From CALKCV01 sp964609515 (GTDB lineage: Bacteria; Cyanobacteriota; Cyanobacteriia; Cyanobacteriales; Microcoleaceae), in contig CAZSTZ010000128.1 in assembly GCA_964609515.1 (NCBI GenBank), forward strand, positions 1 to 18,319: DNA of 18,319 nt. Reading direction: 5' to 3'. Every line of letters begins with the position of its first letter. Position 1 is the first letter of the stretch. Positions 6,640 through 12,693 of the stretch are shown piece by piece. A model generated the notes under the pieces. The model saw only the letters and a list, made by a program, of their open reading frames with translations. It did not search any database and was not told where the DNA came from. The translations under genes were made by a program, and so were the position numbers.

Positions 6640-6996
6640 ATGGCTCGTTACGTTGGTTTTATCGCTGTTGCTATTGATGATTTTCAAAATCTCCAGCCCG
6701 TAGTTTTGGGGATTTTAGAGGAATGTAATTTGGAAGTTAGTTACAATACGGGTAATTATATCATGGCTCGCGAAAGAAGGGGTGAGGTTTCTTTCTCTCA
6801 ACTGGCGATCGCTGAAGTAACTTTTAATTTGGCTAGCATTACTGGCAACACTATTCGCATAGATTTAATCGTCAAAAACGAAGCACTCCCAAGTCAAAAG
6901 GATAACCATTGCCGTCAAGTTTTCGACTTGTTTATCTATTGGGCAATGGAAACTGAGTATTGGCAAGTTATTGAAAGTATGATACCGGAGGAGTAA
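6640..6996 (+). CDS. Hypothetical protein, 118 aa
   Basis: A small soluble protein I do not recognise. It begins MARYVGFIAVAIDDFQNLQP, has no signal peptide or membrane helix, and mixes strands (VSYNTGNYIMARE, EVTFNLASITGNTIRIDLIV) with a helical C-terminus (CRQVFDLFIYWAMETEYWQVIESMI), suggesting a compact alpha/beta fold. Codon use and composition match the neighbours, and there is a plausible TATAAT box 34 bases before the ATG, so it looks like a real gene rather than a chance frame. A HIP1 octamer lies within it at 6806-6813. It stands alone, with Uma2 divergent to the left and the copper ATPase convergent to the right. No function can be proposed from the sequence. Confidence 0.75.
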   Translation: MARYVGFIAVAIDDFQNLQPVVLGILEECNLEVSYNTGNYIMARERRGEVSFSQLAIAEVTFNLASITGNTIRIDLIVKNEALPSQKDNHCRQVFDLFIYWAMETEYWQVIESMIPEE

Positions 6997-7020
6997 CTAA
7001 CAATTAGCAATTAACAATTG

Positions 7021-7118
7021 CCCAGAAACCCGGTTTCTCAATTCTCTCCCCAGAAACCCGGTTTCTCAATTCTCTCCCCAGAAACCCGGTTTCTCAATTC
7101 TCTCCCCAGAAACCCGGT
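7021..7118. repeat. Four tandem 28-bp units of the AGAAACCCGGTTTCT hairpin repeat
   Basis: CCCAGAAACCCGGTTTCTCAATTCTCT units follow each other with an exact 28-base period; the AGAAACC of each copy begins at 7024, 7052, 7080 and 7108. Each unit holds a near-palindrome AGAAACC-C-GGTTTCT. There are no variable spacers, so it is a tandem repeat, not CRISPR. It fills the space between two convergent genes. Confidence 0.85.
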
Positions 7119-7141
7119 TTCGCATGAGTTACCGGGTTTCT
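7108..7141. terminator. Possible bidirectional terminator hairpin
   Basis: AGAAACCCGGT (7108-7118) pairs perfectly with ACCGGGTTTCT (7131-7141) around a 12-base loop, giving an 11-bp stem between the 118-aa gene and the oppositely oriented ATPase. It lacks a good T tract on either strand, so a terminator role is a guess from position and folding. Confidence 0.35.
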
Positions 7142-7154
7142 AACAATCCCGAAC

Positions 7155-9590
7155 CTAAAAACTACGGCGCAACAACAAAGAGTTGCTGACAACGCTAACG
7201 GAACTAAAGGCCATCAAAGCACCGGCGGCGGCGGGGTTGAGTAGAATGCCGAAGGTTGGCAACAAGACTCCTGCTGCTACTGGAATGCCGATTATATTGT
7301 AAATAAAGGCCCAGAACAAATTTTGACGGATTTTATTGAAAGTGGCGCGACTCAGACGGATGGACTCGACCACATCCATCAAAGCATCGCGCATCAATAC
7401 TATATCCGCAGTTTCAACGGCGACGTCGGTGCCGGCCTGCATCCCGATACCGATATCGGCTGCAGCTAAAGCGGGGGCATCGTTTATACCATCTCCCACC
7501 ATCGCGACTTTATCACCCTTTGCTTGGAGGGCGGCGATCGCTTCTGCCTTCTCCTGGGGGCGAACTTCTGCTAATACGGCCTCGGGACTCAATCCCAATT
7601 CGAGGGCGATCGCCGACCCTACTTCTTTCTTATCTCCCGTGAGCAAAATTGCTTTTAACCCCATTTCCTGCAAGCGTTTTACGGTCGCTTTGGCATCGTC
7701 GCGCAAAATGTCTTTGACGGCGATCGCGCCGACCAAACTACCGCCAACGGCAATATAAACCGGAGTTTTACCCGGGAACGCCGGCAGAGTTTCCGCCACA
7801 ACTCCTTGCCGCCGCAACCATTCTTCGTTCCCCACTAAAACCGGTTTGCCTTCTACCACCGCAGAAACTCCCAAACCGGGTTCGGTGTGGAAGTCTTCTG
7901 CGGGCAAGAGGGGTAAACCTTGCTTTTGCGCTTCTTGCAAAATTGCCTGGGCGATGGGATGGTTGGCGCCGCTTTCTACGGTGGCGGCGAGTTGGAGTAG
8001 GGAATTGGGAATTGGGAATTGGGAATTGGGAATTGGGAGGCAGTCGGTTACGGTGGGTTGGCCGGTGGTGAGGGTGCCGGTTTTGTCGAAAACTACGGTG
8101 TTTAATTGATGTGCCCGTTCTAAGATGTCGCCGCCCTTGAGCAATAAACCGCGTTCGGCGCCGATGCCGGAACCGACGAGGATGGCGGTGGGGGTTGCGA
8201 GCCCTAACGCGCAGGGGCAGGAGATGACTAAGACGGCGATCGCTAATTTCAGACTCAGCAACAGGGGGGAATAGGCGACGGACATGGATGCCGAATGTCC
8301 GAGATTAATTGTTTGGTGTCCCAGATGGAGGACGTGGGGGAAGATGCGAACGCCGACGATGTACCAAAAGAGGAAAGTTACCGAGGCGATCGCCATTACG
8401 CCGTAGGTGAAGTATCCCGCTACCGTATCGGCGAGATTTTGGATGGGCGCTTTGCGGGTTTGCGCTTCTTCTACTAATTTAACGATTTGTGCTAAAGTAG
8501 TTTCGGCCCCCGTGCGAGTGGCGCGAACGACGACGGCGCCGGATTGGTTGAGGGTACCTGCCGAGACGCGATCGCCCTCTTGTTTGGCAACCGGCATCGA
8601 CTCCCCAGTAAGCATCGATTCGTCGGCGGCAGTTTTACCCCGACAAATTTCCCCATCCACGGGGATTTTGTCTCCCGGCAAAACTAATACAAATTCTCCG
8701 ACTTTCACTCGCGCCGCCGGAATTTCCACGGTGCCAATTCCCAATTCCCCATTCCCAGAAAAATCTTCTCCCCCCTTGGTAAGGGGGGTTGCGGCGGATT
8801 TTTCTTCTCCCCCCTTGGTAAGGGGGGTTGGGGGGGATCCCATTTCTGGAACCAAACGGGCAGTGGCGGGTTGCAGGGAAATCAAAGATTGTAAAGTAGA
8901 AGCGGCGCGATATCGCGCTTGTTGTTCCAGGGTTTTGCCCAAAAGGATGAAACCGAGAATCATCACCGGTTCGTCGAAGAAACACTCCCACCCCAACTGG
9001 GGGAAGAGGAGGGCGACGACGCTGGCGAGGTAGGCCGTGGTGGCGCCCAATCCTACGAGGGCGTTCATGTTGGGGGCGTTGCGCCACAAACTGCGCCAAC
9101 CGTCTACTATTATATAGCGTCCGGGGAACGACAGGGCGAGGGTTGCGAGTCCCCAGTGGAAGTAGGCGTGACTTAAAACTGGTATTTCTTTGCCGCCGAG
9201 GAAGTGTCCCAGGTGGCCGATGCCGGAAAGGAGGATGAGAAGACCGGCGAGCGCGATGCGCCAGATTTGTTGTTGGATTTCTTCTCGGTGGCGATCGCTT
9301 TGTTGTTTGGTTAGTTCTTCTTGGGATCTATTATTGCGAGATTGACTGGCAAAACCGCCTGCGGTTAATTTTTCTGCGAGGGCGTCGCCGTCTGCGGTAC
9401 CCGGTTGGCATTCGACGGTTGCCACCTCCGTTGCCAAGTTGACTTTTGCCGAGATTACGCCCGGTTGTTGTTTGAGTTGGCGTTCCACCGCCGCCACGCA
9501 GCCGGCACATTTCATGCCGCCTACATCTAAGGTTAGGATTTCTGGCTGTCCGGATCGATCTATTAGTTCTGTTTTTGCCGAAGTTTGCAT
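7155..9590 (-). CDS. Copper-type P1B heavy-metal ATPase, with in-frame repeat insertions
   Basis: An 811-aa membrane pump that moves a soft metal, most likely Cu(I), across a membrane using ATP. It has one N-terminal HMA domain with GMKCAGC (C28, C31), an actuator domain with LTGESMP (327-333), the CPC metal site in the sixth helix (C458, P459, C460 in ISCPCALG), the phosphorylated D502 in DKTGTLTTG, the P1B-specific HP (544-545 in GANHPIA) and GDGINDAP (699-706). A loop rich in His (419-432) precedes the CPC helix. Single HMA plus CPC fits the cyanobacterial CtaA/PacS/CopA group; the GMKCAGC form suggests the CtaA-like branch, but I cannot prove it. It is longer than usual: residues 252-285 in the actuator domain and 519-530 after the phosphorylation site are encoded by intergenic-type repeats. 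Stand-alone; no metal regulator is adjacent. Confidence 0.93.
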   Translation of the reverse strand: MQTSAKTELIDRSGQPEILTLDVGGMKCAGCVAAVERQLKQQPGVISAKVNLATEVATVECQPGTADGDALAEKLTAGGFASQSRNNRSQEELTKQQSDRHREEIQQQIWRIALAGLLILLSGIGHLGHFLGGKEIPVLSHAYFHWGLATLALSFPGRYIIVDGWRSLWRNAPNMNALVGLGATTAYLASVVALLFPQLGWECFFDEPVMILGFILLGKTLEQQARYRAASTLQSLISLQPATARLVPEMGSPPTPLTKGGEEKSAATPLTKGGEDFSGNGELGIGTVEIPAARVKVGEFVLVLPGDKIPVDGEICRGKTAADESMLTGESMPVAKQEGDRVSAGTLNQSGAVVVRATRTGAETTLAQIVKLVEEAQTRKAPIQNLADTVAGYFTYGVMAIASVTFLFWYIVGVRIFPHVLHLGHQTINLGHSASMSVAYSPLLLSLKLAIAVLVISCPCALGLATPTAILVGSGIGAERGLLLKGGDILERAHQLNTVVFDKTGTLTTGQPTVTDCLPIPNSQFPIPNSLLQLAATVESGANHPIAQAILQEAQKQGLPLLPAEDFHTEPGLGVSAVVEGKPVLVGNEEWLRRQGVVAETLPAFPGKTPVYIAVGGSLVGAIAVKDILRDDAKATVKRLQEMGLKAILLTGDKKEVGSAIALELGLSPEAVLAEVRPQEKAEAIAALQAKGDKVAMVGDGINDAPALAAADIGIGMQAGTDVAVETADIVLMRDALMDVVESIRLSRATFNKIRQNLFWAFIYNIIGIPVAAGVLLPTFGILLNPAAAGALMAFSSVSVVSNSLLLRRSF
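7998..8039. repeat. GGGAATT heptamer tract inside the ATPase gene
   Basis: About five GGGAATT units lie within the reading frame and encode PIPNSQFPIPNS on the minus strand (residues about 519-530), between DKTGTLTTGQPTVTDCL and LLQLAATVESGANHP, where family members normally have a short linker. Confidence 0.8.
8730..8837. repeat. CCCCCCTTGGTAAGGGGGG duplication and heptamers inside the ATPase gene
   Basis: CTTCTCCCCCCTTGGTAAGG, continuing GGGGTTG, occurs at 8765 and again 39 bases later at 8804, next to ATTCCC-type heptamers at 8735-8757. A 39-base period is 13 codons, so the frame stays open and encodes two TPLTKGGE peptides (residues 255-262 and 268-275) in the actuator domain. Confidence 0.8.
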
Positions 9591-10091
9591 TGTCGCTTTT
9601 CTCTTCGTTAATTTATCTGGTTTAATGATAGATGAGAAATGGGGCGATCGCTCTCTTGTTAATAATTTTTTAATTATTCTTTCGTCTCCTACTTTTGGGG
9701 CGGCTTTTATTATACATTAATTTATTATAGAAAACGATTTTTTATATAAATATCAAAATGAGCGTACTAACCAAATTGGAGACTTGCGTGTAAAGGTCAA
9801 CTTCAACTTCTGATACTCTAATCGAAACTATTAATGAATAGTAAACAAGAGAATTGTAACGCTCTAAATATTTTTTCTCTTTCCACCATCCTCCTACTGG
9901 ATAGATGGCGATCGCTACGAACTTGTCGCTGGTGCGCGGTGCCCATTCTACCACTACCACTGTCGCGAGCTCGGAAACCGGGTAATTTCTGCTTGCGCCC
10001 GGTTTCTTCATTCTATATTTTTTTCTTGACATTTTTACAATTTTATGGTAGTTAACCTCGGACTCTTGCCAATTGTTCCTTAAGAATCTAA
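9591..10091. other. Intergenic region between divergent ATPase and padR genes
   Basis: About 500 bases without a convincing gene. It should carry the promoters of both divergent genes. On the minus strand a TATAAT lies at 9709-9714 but has no good -35 and is over 100 bases from the ATPase ATG. Two HIP1 octamers (9644-9651, 9908-9915) and one dispersed hairpin (9974-10006) are present. A 96-codon minus-strand frame across 9742-10032 looks accidental. Confidence 0.6.
9974..10006. repeat. Hairpin GAAACCGGG...CCCGGTTTC
   Basis: Perfect 9-base arms at 9974-9982 and 9998-10006. The centre TAATTTCTGCTTGCG is the reverse complement, with one change, of the centre of the hairpin at 6490-6522, so it is the same repeat in the opposite orientation. 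Confidence 0.7.
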
Positions 10092-10111
10092 AATATTTGT
10101 TAACAAATATT
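10092..10111. promoter_or_regulatory. Perfect 20-bp palindrome in the padR promoter (candidate operator)
   Basis: AATATTTGTTAACAAATATT is its own exact reverse complement. It lies 13 bases before a TATAAT, across the expected -35 region, 49 bases before the padR start. A dimeric repressor bound here would block RNA polymerase. The likely ligand is the PadR protein encoded just downstream; this is inferred from position and symmetry. Confidence 0.6.
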
Positions 10112-10124
10112 GCTAAACTGGCGT

Positions 10125-10130
10125 TATAAT
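10125..10130 (+). promoter_or_regulatory. TATAAT -10 box before padR
   Basis: An exact TATAAT 30 bases before the padR ATG. The bases 17 upstream (AACAAA, 10102-10107) are a poor -35 and lie inside the 20-bp palindrome; TTGTTA at 10097-10102 is 22 bases away. A regulated promoter with a weak -35 is plausible. Confidence 0.45.
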
Positions 10131-10142
10131 GAATCTTGTCGG

Positions 10143-10159
10143 TATATCAAATTGATATA
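10143..10159. promoter_or_regulatory. 17-base palindrome touching the padR start (second operator candidate)
   Basis: TATATCAA (10143-10150) and TTGATATA (10152-10159) are perfect inverted repeats around a single A, ending one base before the ATG at 10161. It occupies the position of a ribosome site, and no AGGAG is present there. It could be a second repressor site or a structure affecting translation. Confidence 0.5.
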
Positions 10160-10160
10160 A

Positions 10161-10712
10161 ATGCTGGAATTATCTGCTCTGGGCCTCCTTCAACGAGAAC
10201 CACTGCACGGCTACAAACTCAAGCAGCAACTAGAACTCTTTATGGGAAGCTGCATGACGGCCAATTATGGGGCCATCTATCCGCTGCTGAGGCGGTTGGA
10301 GGAAAAGGGCCTAATCGTGGTCCTGGCCGAAGAGACGGGAGGGGGGGGCAGCGGTCGGAAAATTTATCGGATAACGGATAAAGGACGCGATCGCTGGCGA
10401 GAAAAAATGCTGGAAAATCCAAAGGAAAGTTGGGTTAAAAGTCGGTCTCGGTTTTTAATCAAGTTTTTCTTTTTTGGCGACTTGGAACCGGCAGAAAGGG
10501 TGAAACTATTAGAACATCGTTTAATGGTTTGCAAGCAGCGCCAAGAATATCTCGATGGCGAAGAAAGGCAAAATCTCACTGACGATCCTTATCAACTAGC
10601 AGCTTGGGAGAGAGCAAAATCTATGCTGCTCTCGGAGATGGAGTGGTTGATAGGACAACTGGCAACAGAAGCCAGAGGCGTAAACTCGCAATTAATAATC
10701 TTAACAAGATAA
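10161..10712 (+). CDS. PadR family transcriptional regulator
   Basis: A 183-aa winged-helix repressor of the PadR family, which commonly controls adjacent efflux or detoxification genes and releases DNA on binding a small molecule. The N-terminal domain shows the family order: MLELSALGLLQREPLHGYKLKQ (helix 1 and the GY turn), NYGAIYPLLRRLEEKGLIV (recognition helix, about 32-50), then the wing with RKIYRITDKGRDRW (70-83). Residues 95-170 form the helical dimerisation domain of the larger PadR subgroup. The GGGGSG stretch before the wing is a little longer than usual. The ATG at 10161 gives the normal N-terminus and directly follows a palindrome. It is the first gene of an operon; the adaptor begins 12 bases after its stop. 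Autorepression through the two upstream palindromes is likely but inferred. Confidence 0.92.
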   Translation: MLELSALGLLQREPLHGYKLKQQLELFMGSCMTANYGAIYPLLRRLEEKGLIVVLAEETGGGGSGRKIYRITDKGRDRWREKMLENPKESWVKSRSRFLIKFFFFGDLEPAERVKLLEHRLMVCKQRQEYLDGEERQNLTDDPYQLAAWERAKSMLLSEMEWLIGQLATEARGVNSQLIILTR

Positions 10713-10713
10713 A

Positions 10714-10718
10714 AGGAG
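10714..10718 (+). promoter_or_regulatory. Ribosome binding site of the adaptor gene
   Basis: AGGAG in AAAAGGAGATAAACATG, 6 bases before the ATG at 10725. It begins within two bases of the padR stop and is a textbook site, unlike those before the permease and tmk. Confidence 0.8.
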
Positions 10719-10724
10719 ATAAAC

Positions 10725-12599
10725 ATGGCCGATCTGAATTTATCTGATTCCCCTGTGAAAGAGGATAACCCTCAACCTGGTGTCGCTGAAAATGTTCAGT
10801 TTGAGGAAGGTTCCCAAGTATCTTACGAGGGCTCGGAGTTTCAAAAACAGAAGTCGGAGAAAGGAGGTTCTTGGGGAGCGATCGCCTCGGCAGTTATCCT
10901 AGCTTTAACGGCGGGTTTCTTCGGTGGCGAGTGGCTGCGCAATAGGGCAGATACTCAAGCTCCCGTTGCCTCTCAGCCAGCCCCAAAGCGAAGCACTTCC
11001 GTGAAAGTTGCGACCGTAGAAGTGGACACCGTAGAGGATGCCTCGGAATTTGTGGGAACTCTGGAAGCCAAGCGATCGGTGAACGTGCGACCGGAAATAG
11101 AAGGACGAGTGGCAGAGATTTTTGTGGAAGCTGGAGAGTTTGTAAGAGAAGGACAGCCGATCGCTCGTTTGGAAAGCGAACAACTGCAAGCAGAGTTAAG
11201 AAGAGCGGAAGCTAACCTCAGTCGCGCTCGCAGCCAGTTAGCCGAACTGCAAGCGGGGCCGCGCCAAGAAGAAATTAGTGCCGCCCGCGCCCGGTTGAAC
11301 CAAGAGCGGGCTAACTTAGAACGACTGCAAGCGGGGCCGCGACGAGAAGAAGTGACCTCGGCGCGAGCCCGGGTGGATCGGGCAAAAGCTCAGTTGGCAG
11401 AATTGCAAGCAGGCAGTCGCGTCGAAGAAATTGCCGAAGCCCAAGCGCGGTTGGAGGAAGCCGAGGCGCGGTTGGCCGACGCTCGGTCTGGAAGTTTGTT
11501 AGAAGAGATCGCTCAAGCCAAGTCTCAAATTGAGGTAAGGCAGGCCGAGTTGGAATTGGCAAAAGATCGGGTAGAGCGAAATCGAGAATTGAGGGAAGAA
11601 GGAGCCATTCCCGAGTTAGACTTCCAGGAATATATAAAAGAAGAACAGGCAGCCGAAGCGAGGGTTAACGAAGCTAAAGGGCGAGTGGAACAACTCGAAC
11701 AAAATCGGCGATCGCAAATTCAAAGACTAGAAGCCACCGTCGAACAGCAGCGCCAAGCCCTGCTGCGTCTGGAAAACGGCACTCGCCCCGAGGAAATAGC
11801 CAGGTCCAAGGCCGAAGTTGCCGAAGCCGAAAGCAACCTCTCCCAGTTAGTCAACGGCACTCGCCCCGAAGAAATTGCCGAAGCTAAAGCCCAAGTTGCC
11901 GAAGCCGAGAGCGACTTATCCCAGTTGCTCAACGGCACTCGCCCCGAAGAAATTGCGCGGGCGGAGGCGGAAGTGGCGGCAGCGATCGCCGAAGTCGAAA
12001 GCTATCGGGCGAGGTTAAACAATGCCGAAGTGCTAGCTCCCTTCAGCGGCGTTATCGGCGACGTGCCGTTAAAAGTGGGAGACTTTGCCAACAAAGGCGA
12101 TACGATAACCACTCTGACGGAAAACCAAGAGTTAGAATTGCGCTTGCCGATACCGATGGAGAAGCAGTCAGAACTACAACTGGGGCTGTCGGTAGAAGTT
12201 ACCGATGCCGAAGGTCAATCTTTAGGCAGCGGCAGAATTACTTTTATCTCTCCCACCGTCAGCGACTCCCAGACAGTATTGGCAAAGACAACTATAGATA
12301 ACCGCCAGCGAGAATTACAAAGCGGTCAATTCGTTCGGGCCCGAGTGATTTGGGACCGGCGGCAGTCGGTGGTAGTGCCGATGACGGCGGTTAATTTTTT
12401 AGGTCAAGAGCGTTTCGTGTTTGTAGCCTTGGGAGAAGGAGAAGAGCAGAAAGCGACAAAAGTGCCCGTGAAGTTAGGTTTAATTAAGGGCGATCGGGCA
12501 GAAATTGTCGGCGGTTTGCAAGGAGGAGAAAAACTGATTGTTTCCGGCATCCAAAGGTTAAAAGATGGTGACGATATCAAAGTAGTAGGTAATAGGTAA
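10725..12599 (+). CDS. RND efflux periplasmic adaptor (membrane fusion protein, HlyD/AcrA type), long hairpin
   Basis: A 624-aa adaptor joining the inner-membrane RND pump to an outer-membrane channel. An acidic cytoplasmic N-terminus (1-48) is followed by one membrane anchor (AIASAVILALTAGFFGGEWL, 52-71), the first half of the lipoyl domain (VRPEIEGRVAEIFVEAGEFV, 121-140), a very long alpha hairpin (about 150-435), the second lipoyl half (VLAPFSGVIGDVPLKVGDFA, 436-455), a beta-barrel domain and a membrane-proximal domain to the end. It is about 200 residues longer than typical AcrA-like adaptors, all from the hairpin: GPR/EEI motifs recur every 26 residues at 177, 203, 229 and 255 going out, and NGTRPEEIA every 26 residues at 351, 377 and 403 coming back. 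The anchor replaces the usual lipoprotein cysteine. It is the second gene of the padR operon and precedes the permease by 94 bases of repeat. Confidence 0.93.
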   Translation: MADLNLSDSPVKEDNPQPGVAENVQFEEGSQVSYEGSEFQKQKSEKGGSWGAIASAVILALTAGFFGGEWLRNRADTQAPVASQPAPKRSTSVKVATVEVDTVEDASEFVGTLEAKRSVNVRPEIEGRVAEIFVEAGEFVREGQPIARLESEQLQAELRRAEANLSRARSQLAELQAGPRQEEISAARARLNQERANLERLQAGPRREEVTSARARVDRAKAQLAELQAGSRVEEIAEAQARLEEAEARLADARSGSLLEEIAQAKSQIEVRQAELELAKDRVERNRELREEGAIPELDFQEYIKEEQAAEARVNEAKGRVEQLEQNRRSQIQRLEATVEQQRQALLRLENGTRPEEIARSKAEVAEAESNLSQLVNGTRPEEIAEAKAQVAEAESDLSQLLNGTRPEEIARAEAEVAAAIAEVESYRARLNNAEVLAPFSGVIGDVPLKVGDFANKGDTITTLTENQELELRLPIPMEKQSELQLGLSVEVTDAEGQSLGSGRITFISPTVSDSQTVLAKTTIDNRQRELQSGQFVRARVIWDRRQSVVVPMTAVNFLGQERFVFVALGEGEEQKATKVPVKLGLIKGDRAEIVGGLQGGEKLIVSGIQRLKDGDDIKVVGNR

Positions 12600-12610
12600 T
12601 TGCCCCTCCC

Positions 12611-12643
12611 AGAAACCGGTTTTTTGGAAAAAAACCCGGTTTC
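12611..12643. repeat. Hairpin AGAAACCGGTTTTTT...ACCCGGTTTCT
   Basis: An imperfect long hairpin of the dispersed AAACCGG family lies between adaptor and permease. It could weaken transcription into the permease, but there is no terminal T tract after it, so I do not call it a terminator. Confidence 0.5.
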
Positions 12644-12660
12644 TCAGACCATTTAATCCC

Positions 12661-12688
12661 ATTCCCCATTCCCCATTCCCCATTCCCC
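12661..12688. repeat. Four perfect ATTCCCC heptamers before the permease start
   Basis: ATTCCCC occurs four times in succession, ending five bases before the permease ATG, where a ribosome binding site would normally be. The only bases between are AAAAA. The tract is the complement of that before tmk. Confidence 0.85.
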
Positions 12689-12693
12689 AAAAA

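Noticed and set aside
7021..7141. CRISPR array
   Set aside because: Units are contiguous 28-base repeats without unique spacers, and no cas genes are present. The same holds for the arrays at 4500-4895 and 18210-18319.
8407..9033. 208-codon plus-strand frame inside the ATPase gene
   Set aside because: It is antisense to a gene with clear family motifs throughout; GC-rich codons leave the opposite strand open by chance.
9709..9714. TATAAT on the minus strand as the ATPase promoter
   Set aside because: It is more than 100 bases from the start and has no recognisable -35, so I do not list it as a promoter.
9742..10032. 96-codon minus-strand frame between the ATPase and padR genes
   Set aside because: Its first part is a dispersed hairpin repeat, composition is not protein-like, and no start signal is seen.
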